In this document: positions 1 through 12,600 of the stretch, piece after piece | Numbering within the stretch: position 1 is the stretch's first letter | Layout: every line of letters begins with the position of its first letter | DNA from: Forficula auricularia | Taxonomy: Eukaryota > Arthropoda > Insecta > Dermaptera > Forficulidae | Assembly: GCA_024734495.1 (NCBI GenBank) | Contig: JALMQS010000070.1 | Span: 13,903,295-13,967,294 of the forward strand | Length of the DNA: 64,000 nucleotides | Direction: 5' to 3' | Translations under genes and position numbers: made by a program | The notes under the pieces: model-generated | Told to the model about the DNA's origin: nothing | Seen by the model: only the letters and a program-made list of their open reading frames with translations | Database searches by the model: none

Positions 1-332
1 GATTTAATAGATGACACCATCTTATGATTTTCTAGTAAATTTGAATCTATTACCATCGGCAAATTAATATCTTTCAAATTATATTATAATTTCTTATTTC
101 TAGTTTTTGGATTAAACTTTAGACTTGTGATTAAATACATGAGCGTCTATTTGATTTTTTTCACGGGGGACTTTAATCTGTTGATGGCGCAACCAGGGCT
201 GCAATTATTAGAGGGGCCACGTGCGCCCGTACCGTATTTTAAAGTTTTATATTTCAGTACTTTTTTAGTTTTTTCAAAATTTCTATAAAATATGTATAAT
301 GATCGGATCGGCTTAACACCAAGACAAAATGC

Positions 333-722
333 ATGGCGATTGCAAAAGCTTCCCTTAGGTGTAACTTAGTCATCAACAACAGTCCAATAGAACAAGTCCC
401 AAGCTTTAACTATATGGGAGTTCAGATTTCTAGCAGACGAAACCTTAAGGAAGAAGTAAAATCGCAAGTCATCAAAGGATCAAAAATTTCAGGCTGTCTA
501 TCAAATCTAGTTTGGAAAAATAAGTTTATGTCTGCCGAAAGTAAAATTAGGATATATAAGTCCTGTGTACGCCCGATAATAACTCATGGGGCTGAGTCCA
601 GGCCAGACACAACCGTTACAAAGCAGTTTCTCCGGACAACTGAGATGAGAGTTGTAAGACCGATCCATTCGAAAACCCTGCATGATAAAATCCCCAGCGA
701 GTGGGAGATAAATTTAATCTAA
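333..722 (+). pseudogene. Non-LTR retrotransposon RT remnant
   Basis: An open stretch of 129 codons resembles the C-terminal part of an insect non-LTR reverse transcriptase: a YMGV-type strand, then KVRIYKSCVRPIITHGAESRPDT-like thumb sequence. The fragment at 15565-16059 has the same order with clear amino-acid similarity (GSKISGCL against ASKISGCL; CVRPIITHGAESRPDT against VVRPILTYAAETRPDT). No catalytic YADD-type motif is present because the palm is lost. It is a 5'-truncated, decayed copy and not a host gene. The clade is not resolved. Confidence 0.8.
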
Positions 723-779
723 TTTATCGCGCGGAGAATTTACCACTGCTCGAAGCCCCTAAAACCTTAGTAAATTGGA

Positions 780-944
780 TATTGAATTGTATCTAAGTTT
801 CTGAGATTGGCTCGTGATCCCGGCTTCTTTTTCCTTCTACTCTGTTCTTTTCACGATTGAGGGGCCAGCCCATACAGGCCTTTAGGGGATGGACCTTCTG
901 GTGTATCTCCTTCTCACATCAATATCATAAAAAAAAAAAAAAAA
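780..944 (+). mobile_element. Non-LTR 3' end with poly(A)
   Basis: The segment ends in 'caatatcat' followed by about 15 A. It shares the wording 'ggaccttctggtgta...cttct' with the tail at 9960-10050, which also ends in a TATCA-type motif plus poly(A). Two copies ending the same way indicate the 3' UTR of one non-LTR family. Confidence 0.55.
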
Positions 945-957
945 GAACACCTTAGGC

Positions 958-1560
958 CAGGGGTCGGCAACCTTTTGAGAGGAAAGAGCCAAAAATTACA
1001 ATTTACAAAATTTCCCAGTTTTTAAAGAGCCACTAACATTTTTGTTTCAATATTATGGTATTTGATTAGGATTAGGTATATAAATTTGACTTTTGATTTA
1101 AAATAAATAATTTTAAATATGAAATAATATTTATTCATATAAAAGCATAGAAATGTTTCGCACAAAACATATTAAAGTATTTTAGCTAGCTCTTCTAGAT
1201 TAATAAAATTAGTAATCAAATAATATAACTATAATTATTGAATAATAGATAGTTACATCAATGGGAGCATTGGCTTTGCATGCCTTTTGAAAGTTTGGTT
1301 AAATCTGGCTCATAACTTGTTGTTTTCAGTTTCAAGCACGCCTCTAGATTTTTATTTGTTAGTTGGCTTCTTACTTTACTTTTTATTATACACTTGGGAG
1401 CAAAAAAATCGGCCCACCTCTAAATTTTTACATTCATAAGGAATAACTCGAAAAAAACGCTTTTATTTCGAAAAATGATAATGTATTCTCAATGTTCTCT
1501 GTTGAGTGTTCTTAGCCTGTTTGCAGTATATTTTTTTTTTAAGAAGTATAATATTTTTTT
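958..1560 (+). mobile_element. hAT-like element, left end
   Basis: CAGGGGTCGGCAACCTTTTG is a typical hAT terminal inverted repeat start, followed by AGAGCC-type text. The right end was not found and the rest is AT-rich non-coding sequence, so the extent is a guess. Confidence 0.4.
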
Positions 1561-1597
1561 ATGAGTTTTGAAAATAAAATAATATAATTATTAATAT

Positions 1598-1825
1598 TTG
1601 CGCTTGGAACTGGAGAGCCGCATCTTGACATCGAAAGAGGCACAAAGCGCTCTTCAGGACATAATCGATTGGGTTCACGTAAGAAGATGCTGGGCTGCCC
1701 ATGTAGACAGAATGCAAGACGACCGTCTCCCGAAAATATTGGCAAAAAACAGTCCCGAGGTGACCCCCAGAAGCCGTGGAAGACCGAAGAAAAGATGGAA
1801 ACAGAGTTATGACCCTGATGACTGA
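1598..1825 (+). pseudogene. Non-LTR RT extreme C-terminus
   Basis: 75 codons ending RSRGRPKKRWKQSYDP. The RGRPKKRW signature preceded by RRCWAAHVDRMQDDR matches the C-terminal tail of endonuclease/reverse-transcriptase retrotransposons and parallels the end of the copy at 15565-16059 (RSRGRHKKRWYDDLEE). It probably belongs to the same decayed element as 333-722. Confidence 0.75.
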
Positions 1826-2790
1826 ATATAAATATTTTGGAGAAACAGAGGTGTTCGCACCTATATAGAAGAAGATGTATAATGATTTTGATCAAAAAAT
1901 GTATTTATTTATTTACAATGCATATAAACATAGGACCTTAGGTCCCACCTAGTGTTGTACAACACTTGAGTTGCAATAAGTAGAAAAACTTGACAAAATT
2001 GACAAGAGTTTAAGCCAATAAAAAATTTAGAAGGCGAAAAAAGTAGAGAAAGATTAAAAGACATAAAGGAAATAAGAGTAAGGAATATCAGTTATTGGGA
2101 ACCATAAAGAAAGAAGACCTGAGAGCCCCAAGAGTCGGGTTTGCATGAAATTTGGCTGGAAGTTCATTCAAAGGCCTTGCACCCCCAATTTATTTTATTT
2201 TATTTTATTTTTATTTTATTTTATTCGATATACGGGAGTTATCCCAGTTACAATATACATTTTTATACAATAAATCAACAATTTAACAAAACTAAAATAC
2301 TAATTCATAGTCTTAATTATTTTTATAGATAATAATAGATAGATATATAGATAATAATTATATTTATAGATATCTTTTATTCAACTAATATTTTTATAGA
2401 GAAAAGTTTGCGGAATTCAACATAATGTAATGCTTTTATTATAATTATATTATTTCATTTAAATTGAGTAGGTAACAATTATTTTTATAGATAAATTTAA
2501 CAGAACAAAGTCACATTAATAGATAGATAAATAGTACACAGATAGATACATACAGTGAAGCTAATATAAAGCATGTAATAATATAATACAATCTATTAGA
2601 GAATTAATCGTAGTGTGAGCAATATCTTTTGATATCCCTCACACCACATGAAAAGAAGTCCAATTTGAAGGAATGAAAGAACTGCTTAGTTTTATGGTGC
2701 ACCTGCACTAGCGTTGTCTTCCTGGTGGAGCGACTGACGGCAAATAGATTTTCTAAATATGAAGGGCAATTGAATTTAATACCTTATCAA
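1826..2790. other. AT-rich non-coding stretch
   Basis: No exon-like frame is supported. It contains TTTTA-type simple repeats (about 2189-2226) and TAGATA-rich low-complexity sequence (about 2330-2560). Confidence 0.5.
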
Positions 2791-2791
2791 A

Positions 2792-2848
2792 GCGCACAGC
2801 GTGCGCAGGCCAAGTTCAAGAATTGGCTTGGCCGTACACGCTGTACGC
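2792..2848. repeat. GC-rich imperfect hairpin
   Basis: Arms GCACAGCGTGCGCAGGCCAA and TTGGCTTGGCCGTACACGCT are inverted around a short loop, giving about 25 paired bases in an AT-rich setting. It looks like the centre or remnant of a small foldback/MITE. Confidence 0.5.
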
Positions 2849-3133
2849 TATTTACACGAACCATTTCGAGCCAATTTCGACCCCCCTGCAGTTCGGAACC
2901 TAATAGAGATATAGAGCTGAAATTATACACATGTAATTATGTAATCCATCTTGAGGAGAATACCAAATTTCAATAATATAGCTTAAATAGATTCTGAGGT
3001 ATGAACCTGAGAAAATAGCTAATTTTGGCACTCACTCACTGACAGGTCATCAAAACCTATAGGATACTTCCAATCATTCCAGCATCATGAAATTTCGCCT
3101 GTTAGTAGAGTTTGTGACACAAACAAAGGAAAA

Positions 3134-3390
3134 ATTCCAAAAATTAAAACTTTCTATCTTTCAATCCCTTCAAAATGGGAGAGAGTCAAAAATGAAAATT
3201 CTAGTCCGTTGGACCAAACTCAACCAAATTTTGTATACATATTCTGTGAGCCCCCTGAAGGCTAGAAATGCAAAAACTAACCACCCAAAATGGGGGGTCA
3301 AAAATGAAAATTCTAGCTCTTTGGACCTCTTCCTGTTTTTGGGAATGGAGCTCTGTTTGCAATTTGGAGGTCTGTCGAGGTCAAAATGAC
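3134..3390 (+). repeat. Fragment of GTATACATAATCAGTGGG repeat family
   Basis: Text such as 'ccaaactcaaccaaattttg', 'aaatgcaaaaactaacc' and 'tcaaaaatgaaaatt' recurs here, at 42240-42960 and at 50160-50530. The units are about 105-110 bases. This copy is a diverged fragment. Confidence 0.6.
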
Positions 3391-3635
3391 GTCACTGCTG
3401 GCTAGCTTGCTTGATTGATTGATTTAAAAAATAGCACATGTTCTATTTTCTAGCTTGGTCTTAGGATGCTTTTGAGTTGGAGCAAGCAGACAAAAAATTA
3501 TTAAAACAAACCTCGTGTGGAGCGGCCTTAAGATTCAATTGGCCCTCTCTTTTTTTTCTTAATTTTTAAATAGATTATTTAATAAAAAATCAAGGATTTT
3601 TTACTTACTTATAAACCACATTTCCTGATAAATCT

Positions 3636-6600
3636 TTAAATAAGAATTAACTTTGATTCGATTACTAATTTTCGATGTAATCTGATTTTTCCATAGGTTA
3701 AAAATCTCTTGGTTAATATTCTTTTAGATAAAATATTGATTTTTTTATTAAGCTTAGTCCATGAAGTCCATTTGTCTAAAATAATTCTTAAAACTCTGTG
3801 TAAAATATTTCCATAAAATTCGTCTGCTAATTTTATTTTACTTTGACGATTAATCATTAATATTTTCATTTGATTTAAAATGGATGCACTTAGAGAGTGT
3901 TTATAATATTGTTCAGCTTTGATTTTTTTCAAATGTTTCTCTCTTTTAGATTCCACATACTATAGGTATATATAAATTGTAGAATAGTTAAAGAAATTGA
4001 ATTTTTTTTAATCATTTAGCTACCTGTTGAAATGATCTAAATGACTTAGCTAGAAGTCGTTTTTCTTTTATCCAATAATATTTTTTTAACAATTTTTTCT
4101 GTTTCAGTCGTTTGCTTGTCCATTTATACCATAAATTTAAATATTTAGATTGAAGTTCACGATTTGCATAATCAATGACAAGCTCTATTTGTTTCAAATG
4201 TTCAATTTTATGTTGAAAGTTTACTTGCCATTGATTCAGATTCAATCGTCTTATGAAATTAATATAAAAATTATCCGCCTAAAAAAATTGACCGACTAAT
4301 ATTTTGTTAAGGGAGAATGGTGTAGTAAAGGTGTTTCACCTTGCACTAACACCACAATCTCTATTAATTAAGAATGGTGTAGGTTCTTGGTGAAACATTT
4401 TAAATAAAGTAAAGAAAATTTTTTTAGAAAACTTTTAAAAATTTAAAATATAAAATACTAGGTAGGTTTCACATAAATATTTATTAATGAGTTGTTGTAG
4501 GGAAATAAGGACAATAGCTTATGCAAATAATTTTTATTTTTTGCTAACGTTTCGTCAACTTTGTTGACTTCCTCAGGAGCTCAAACAAATTAACTACTTT
4601 GCATATTTGTCATTTTATAAATATGCAAAAAAGTTAATTTGTTTGAGCCCTGAGAAGTCAACAAAGTTGACGAAAGATTAGCAAAAAATAAAAATTATTT
4701 GCATAAGCTATTGTCCTTATTTCCCTACAACAACTTATTAATTATAAATTATTGTTATTCAGTTCCATTATCAGAGTTAGATGTGACAAATCAGAGGAAA
4801 AAAGAAACAATTAAACACGACAATTTACAATTTATTGTGATAAATTAATTGAACTTCTGGTTGAATTTGAGTTTGAATAAGAGAAACATAGCCAGTATAA
4901 GGATTGACCAGTAGAGATCACAAAAATAGATTTAGATGTATAAAAAAAAAGTAAAGATGACATTAAGTTAAAATAAGGAAAGGAGAGAAAACTTATTATA
5001 TGGAGTTATAAATAGATCTGATTGTGATTACTGTGGTTGTTCTTTGTTTTAACTTTAAAGAAAAATTAATGTAATTTTTAATTAGGTTGAGATAAAAAAA
5101 TGGATGTAGAATTTCTTGTGTAAATAAAAAATCTCCCTTCACAGGTAGAGATATCTTTATTTATATGTTTTTATTCTTAAACACAAAAGGATGTAGAATT
5201 TCTTGAGTAAATAAAAAAACCTCCATTCGATTAAATGAACACATAAGAGATTTTAAAAATAAAAAGTGCAAAAATTATTTTGCAGAACATTTAAATTCAA
5301 ACAATCACTCCTTCACAGAAGGTATTAGATTAATAAAAGGAGAAAAGAACCCAAAATTAATTAGCGCAATCGAATCTTTAGAAATCTTGAAATCATTCAA
5401 TAAAAATTCAAAACTTTGCTTGAACAATCAAATAGAGCTGTCAAATAGTAATCTGCTGAAGATGTTTGCTAACAAAAGATAAAAGAAAAAAGAAAAACCC
5501 TTCTATTGTCAACCTTTCTCGTTGTAAAATAAAGAGAAAGGGAAATATATTTGAATGTGAACCGAAAAGAAAATGTCTTTGTTAGTTACAGGTCGACCAC
5601 CAGTGATGAAAGAACACCAAGTTTTCAATATCCATATGATATTGAGTCCATGAAAAACATTTATAATTGAAGAAAGACTGATGATGAAGACCAAGTCTTC
5701 GAAACTATAGTCTCAAACAAATAAATAATATATATACAGATATATCATCTCGATATATATGTGTGTATGTTTATTTGCATCAAGCAGAGGACAACCTCTT
5801 TGTTTCTTCCTTGTGAAAAAAACCTCCTTCACAGGTAGAGATATCTTTATTTATATGTTTTTATTCTTAAACACATATAAATAAAGATATCTCTACCTGT
5901 GAAGGGAGGTTTTTTTATTTACACAAGAAATTCTACATCCTTTTTCTTCGAGGTCTTTTTTTATCTCACTCTAATTAAAAATTATTATAATTTGGATCTA
6001 CCAAGTATCTCTATTATTATAAAAATTAAGTACTGTCATTAAGAATAAGATAAAATAAAAAAGATGAATGTTTCACATAATAATATCAGACAATTGAGTT
6101 GAAGAATACTATATATATTGATCTAGATTAATTTGTAACAACGCTAAGAGAAATTTCTATAAAAAAATTTCCCTCTTGACTAGAATCGAACCTACGAACT
6201 CTTGAACTAAGGTCATCTGCTTTAACCACTAGACCAATGTAAGATTAATATTTATACCATGATTTCTATTACTAAAACTATAAATTTTTGATTTAGACTT
6301 TGTGGCGAGATAATATTGTATTCATTTGAACTCGAATGAAAATGAAAAAACACCAATTGATTTTAAATTAAAAAACATTGAATATATATTAATTAACGAG
6401 GCAAATTTGAAATATAATTGTCAGTTCGGTTTTAAACTGACAGCTCCAATTGATTTTCATTAACCAGGCAAATTTGAAATATAATTTTAATTTGCACTCG
6501 AATTTTGAAATGAAAGACTCCAATTCATTTTAAATTAAGAAACATTAAATATATTGATAATTGTTCCTCCCCCCCCCCCCCCTCGCCACTCAAAAATTAA

Positions 6601-9600
6601 AGATGCGAAACTTTTAAGAGACGATGTATTTTCGGTAGTGTGGTTTTTTAAGAGGAACAAAATTTTTGGACCGAGGCGCTGCCCGCCAGGGCTTCAGCCC
6701 GGAGGGCCGAGCTTCGAGGGCGTGCCGAAGGCTGCACGAAAAGCTCATAAGGTAATATTAACCTAGAATGAATTGTATCAAATTGTTATATAAGAATTAT
6801 CATATAATTTTTATAATTGTCTATTTCAGTGCTGAGGTACACGGAATTTTTAAAATTATGTTTAAATTTATATTTTTTACCTGTTTCTCTAATTCTTTTT
6901 TCATATTTAAGTATTTTAAACTTATCCCATAAAATTTGAAAATAAAATAATGTTAAATTAAAACTGCTAAACTTTTTCCTTAAAAATAATAATTGTTTTT
7001 TTCTTTTTAATATATTTGTTTTTCTTTTAAAGAATAGTAGAATGAATGAATTAGTTTTTTTCTAAAAAAATTTTTACAATTAATAAATTATAAATAGGCA
7101 GATAATTAATCTATAAGATTATTTTAATACAAGATTAGGATACATTATGTGTTTGTGCCGATTGTTGATTATTCAAAAAAAGAGATTCAGCAAATAGCGT
7201 GGGCGACCTTTTAATGACACTAAATTTAATAAATCCACGAAAACCTAATTTAAATTAAATTAATTTTTCCACTATTTTTATATTATTAAATAGGTATCTT
7301 CTTTAATTTTATAAAATATGATTTAATTTTTTTTTTAATTTCAACTCCAAAATTTGTTGGATACGTTTAAAAAAATTGCTTAAGGTAGTTGTTTCGCGAG
7401 AATACTAGCAAAAAGTTAATGCTAGAGTATATAGAACAGACAATAAGGATTCTAATTCATAAGCCCAAAACTTTTTGCTGTTTATGTACCGATTCTAGCC
7501 AATCCCGTGCTCGTTTGACAAATCTGGCACCATTGTAAGAGTTTGAATATTTTTATATTAAAATGACAGATAAAATACATTTTAAAAGTTAAAAAATTTA
7601 TATAAAAATCGTTTTGTTATGTTTTAACAAATGTAATCAACGCCTACGTTACACCTTATGAAAAAATCTAGCGCATGCATCTTTCGCTGGTTAAATAAAT
7701 GCGCTATTGCCAAATTGTTTTTAGTCAAAATTTTTTTATACATTTTTCATTATTTATTCCTTATTATCTCAGAAACTGTGTTGTAACTATGAATCAAAAT
7801 TGTCTTAAAATATGTATTGGTTATTGTTTAATGTTGGTTTAGTTTTTTATAAAAATGAGAAGAAGGGTTTCTTAATTAAAATTAAATATGTATGTAGATT
7901 TTCCGATATCCCGTATAGTGCAATGTTAAAGAGCCTGAAAAACTCGATTTTTGAAATTTAATATCTCCGGAACTGTATTGTTCATAAATTTCGTTTTGCC
8001 ACCAATCGATGCAGAAGTATTTAAATAATAATCTCTCTAAATTTCAAAAAAATTCTGAGAAAACCCATTTGGCGGAACAAATAACTAATACATTTTTTAA
8101 GAAAATTTTAATTCATAGTTACAAAACACAGTTTCTGAGATAATAATGAATAAATAATGAAAAATTTACACTAAAAACAAGCTGGCAACAACGCATTTAT
8201 TTAACCTAAAAAGTGGGTTAACTTTAGTCATTTTTTTGACGGCTTTTCGCTTCATCCATTGTAGCAACAACTTTCAATCGCTTATTAAGAACTTTTTGTT
8301 TTATAAATCTCCCTTTATAATGTACTTTATCTGACATTTCTCTGATAAAATATATACAAGCTTGGACAGTGTTGCCAGATTTGTCAAAAGAGCACGGGAT
8401 TGGCTAGTAGTGGAACATAAACAGCAAAAAAGTTTTGGGCTTATGAATTATGAATCCTTATTGTCTGTTCTATATACCCTAGCATTAACTTTTTGCTAGT
8501 ATTGTCGGGAAACAACTTCCTTAAATAAAATGAAAAATTTATTAAGAAAATTGTTAGAGCACCTGTAAAAATTATCAGCTTTATCTAATTTTAAAAGAAA
8601 TTGACTTGAGGGGACTTTTATAGACATTTGGTATGACCAAATAGCTACCATGCACTTTCATTTGAGCTAATTCAAAAATTTATTTGCCATATTTTGTTGG
8701 CTTTTAATTATAAGACGATGATGAGTATACTTTTGCCATTTCTTTAAAGCATTTTTTCTTTTAAAATAGAAAAAAATATATTAATATATTTATTATAATT
8801 ATTTATTAAAATTATTTATAAATACTTTGATTTTATGACGATAAAATAATGACATTTGGTAAAATGTTTGTCGAAAATATTTTTTATTTTTCAACCATAC
8901 TATCCAGGAATGAAAATATTGTTTCATTAATTTATGTTTGTAAAGAGATTCAACTTGCCGTAGTTTTAAATTAAAATTTACTTGCGATTTATAGCTATAA
9001 TTTGAAAAAAAATCAATGATATTAAAAAATATTTTAAATTTGATTAAGAAATAAATGATTAATAATTTTTTTATCTAAATAAGGCGACCAGACGTCCTTA
9101 TTTTGAGTTTTTACTCTTGGCAAACCGAAAATATTTTTTTTTTTAGTCTCATTTACCAGGTGTCTATGTTTAAAATCGTGCTTTTTTAGTAAAAAAAACA
9201 TGTTTTTTTCATAGAAAACAAAATCAAATTTAATCAAAGTACTGGCCCTCACTGGCCACACATTTTTGCCATCTCTCGGGCAATTTGTGGATACGCCGCC
9301 AAAAAAATTCCTTCTCTTTCAAGGCAAACCACTCATCAAGCCATTTTTTGACGTTTTCGTAGAATCGTAGTGCTGCTCAGCGAGCGCGTGGCCCATCGAC
9401 GAAAAAAGATGGTCAGAAGAGGCCAAGTCTGGTGAATAAGCGGCATGGGGTAACACCTCCCAGTTGAGTCTCTCCAAGTAGTTTCGGACAATTGTTGACG
9501 TGTGTGATGGCGCATTGTCGTGGAAGAAAATCAGCTTGTCATGTCTTTGCTGATAATCCGGTCTTTTTTCACGCAGAGCACGGTGCAATTTGATCAGTCG

Positions 9601-12600
9601 TTGGTGGTAACGGGTAACGGGTGGCATTGACACTTTCACCAGGTTTCAACACCTCATAGTAGACGATACTCTGCTGATCCAACCAAACGCACAGCTTCGT
9701 CTTCCGTCCGAAGCGATTTGGTCTTGGGGAAGATGTTGATTGTTGGCCGGGATCAACCCACGATTTCTTGAGTTTAGGATTCTCAAAATATATCCACTTT
9801 TCATCCCCAGTCACAATCCTATGCAGGAACGACTTTTTTTTTGTCTGGCGAGCAAGATTTCATACGTCTTTCCAGCAACTTATGACCTTCAATCTTTCAA
9901 GACCAACATCCACAGATACCTTCGACTTCTACCCAATCACTAAATCTCCCCTTATCTTCACGTTACAAGGGTCCACCACGGACTACAGAGGTTGTACCTT
10001 CTTGGTGCAACTTCTTCTTGTATCAGTATCATTATCAAAAAAAAATGTGGTTTTCATCGCTCTGCCTATCGTTCAATTCATGCGGCACCCGTTTTCCGAT
10101 CTTTTGAACCTTTCCCATGGCACGTAGGCGCATGGAAATGGTTAGTTGAGTAAGACCCAATTGCTTGGCATGCATTTTTTGTGATTAGGCCCAAAAGGGA
10201 CTGTAATTGATGGTCCTCAACACTCCTGGGTCGATTATCACGCTTCTTGTCGCTCAGGTCAAAATTGCCGTGTTTGAACCGATGAAACCAATCTCTCCAC
10301 GTTGTTTCCGATAAAGCACTGTCATCATAGGCCTCCACAAGCATTCGATGTGATTCGGCAACCGATTTTTTCAAATTAAATCAGAAAAGCAAAGCTTCCC
10401 GCATATGCTTTTTTCTGACAAGAAACTAGACATGATTATCAAAGGGAAAATGTATGTTGTTGTATGAAATTGCTGGTGATTTGCACTGATTAATGTTTAC
10501 AAATGTCAAACTCATAAAAAGATATATAACACGTCGGACTAACGCATACTATGAGCGATGCACGGTTTTAAACTTGCACCTGGTATACTAATCTCGATTC
10601 GAATCGATTTAATTAATTGTCAGATTTGACATTGACTAGTTCATAAAAAGAAATCAATGAGGTGGTCCTCTGCTTGATGCAAATAATAATAATGGCCTTT
10701 TTTGACAATTTTAAAGCATTTAAGAGCGAGTTGCCGCACAGTGCTTAGGCGTCCGGTAAAACCATTTAAAAATGCATCACCGAGATCAAAACGAAGAAAA
10801 ATAGCTGAAAAAGTTATATCATTGATCTACAACATTATAACATTGAAAAGTAATTTTAAAATGCATTTATTTAGCTGTAAAAATTTCCACTCCTGAATCT
10901 GTTGAAGTTACTAAATACAAAAAAAAGGCCTAACAACTGAGTTGATCGTTCTTACAGAAATGTCAGGGATCCATTCTTTTGAGTTTGCAAAGGAAACTCG
11001 TGAGAAAATACAAGAATCTACTGAGAACATTTTAGAGCAGATTAATATCCTTGCATCTACAAGCCTCAATATTGATGACCCACAAGTTATTACAAAACAC
11101 GAGTTAATTTTATCGTGATAAATGGAAAGGTATAAAAAAATTTCTAATTAAAAACTAAGTCTGTTTTTAACAAAATTTAACTCAATTTTTAGCATGAATG
11201 TGGTTTTAGGAGTCTCCACCACTCACTAATATTATAAGCACACAGCGATGTCAAATTTGTAATGCTACCAAACACCTGCCCAGATGAATAATCTGTAAAG
11301 AGCGAAAGTTGTAGGCGATCCAAAATCCTATGGGAACACAATTTCGGTGCCACATACTAACTTGAGATTATTTGGGTGTCTGCTACATGTTGCTTACAGA
11401 TTAGAAGTTCAAAAATGGAGAGTAAGTGTAAAAAAATTTTGTTTCTTCAAACAAAAGTGACATTTAACATTTCATTTTGGTGTTTTAGGTTATCGATGCA
11501 GAAGATAGAAAAGTTTTTGATGAGAAGAAAGCCCAGAAGAAACTTTGAAAGAAATTGAAAAATGGTCCCTAGATGACAAGTTCCAAGACTTGGAGAATGA
11601 AAGTTATGATAAAGAAACAAATTATGACGACACTCATGACAGCTCAGGAAGTGAGGGTGATGAAGATGAAGAAGAAGAAACCATTGATGATGAATAAAAA
11701 TATATATAGTATCCAAGAAGTTTATATAAATATGTGTCTAAGGAGGTATCAGCCAAAGTTGGATGCGCTTGGTTCAATAAAACACCCTGAATAAAACGTT
11801 TCGGCCTGAATTTATTTGGCCATCTTCAGTTAATTGGGAGTTATACACAAAATGCGATACACATATGTGATCGAACCAAGCCTTATCAAAAATAAAAATT
11901 GTAGCTTCATTTAAATTTATAACATGCCTGCCCCCAAAGGTTCAGAATGAATGTCAACACATTTTTATTTTTGACAAGGCTTGGTTCGATCACATATGTA
12001 CCACATTTTGTGTACAAATAAATTCAGGCCGAAACGATTTATTCAGGGTGTTTTATTAAACCCAGCGCATCCAACTTTGGCTGATACCTCCTCCTTCATC
12101 TAATACAGTTTCATCACAGCCACGAACTCTAACAATATGTGTGTAATTTAAGGCTAGCCAGTTCCAATACCCCACTTAAGTTCGAACTAACGGGGTCCAG
12201 AGGGAAGGTGAAAAACACCTCTGGAATCAGCCAGAATGCAAAAGCTGCCGAAGGAGGGTCAAGTTTGGCCCTCAAGCGTCTAAAGGGGCTTCACTCCTAA
12301 TTTGTTTAAGGTTTTTTCCCCTAGACGGGTAGCCGATCAAGGCTGAAGAGCCCCATCTACCCTTTCCCTATTAGTCGCCTCTTACGACAAGCAGGGAGTA
12401 CTGCGGGTCTATTCTACGCCCAACCCGCAGGGCTTAGATGCAAATAAACATATACATATATACCTATATATTCAATACAACCTCCATCTTTTGTTATGTG
12501 GCTAGCAATAACAAAACGAATTTATCTACATCCACTCGGGTAATTGAGCCCATGAGTAATAAAAATAACAGATAAAATATTTATAATTAAAAGACTGATG

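Larger units (their letters stand above)
5102..5941 (+). mobile_element. Penelope-like element, 3' portion
   Basis: Bounded by inverted ends: 'ggatgtagaatttcttgtgt' at the left and its complement at the right. Inside are a repeated block starting 'cacaggtagagatatc' (about 5141 and 5829, plus an inverted copy near 5900), a degraded GIY-YIG endonuclease reading frame (5242-5482) and a hammerhead motif (5672-5720). Terminal repeats in direct and inverted orientation around an endonuclease are characteristic of Penelope-like retroelements. The reverse transcriptase is missing. Confidence 0.7.
9156..10583 (-). mobile_element. Mariner element A
   Basis: Terminal inverted repeats begin CCAGGTG and end CACCTGG, with TA on both sides (9154-9155 and 10584-10585). 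About 1.4 kb, of which roughly 190 bases are a later non-LTR insertion. Tc1/mariner superfamily. Confidence 0.85.

Noticed and set aside
2141..3389. Short plus-strand open frames
   Set aside because: They fall in simple TTTTA repeats or in the GTATACATAATCAGTGGG repeat family and lack any protein-like signal.
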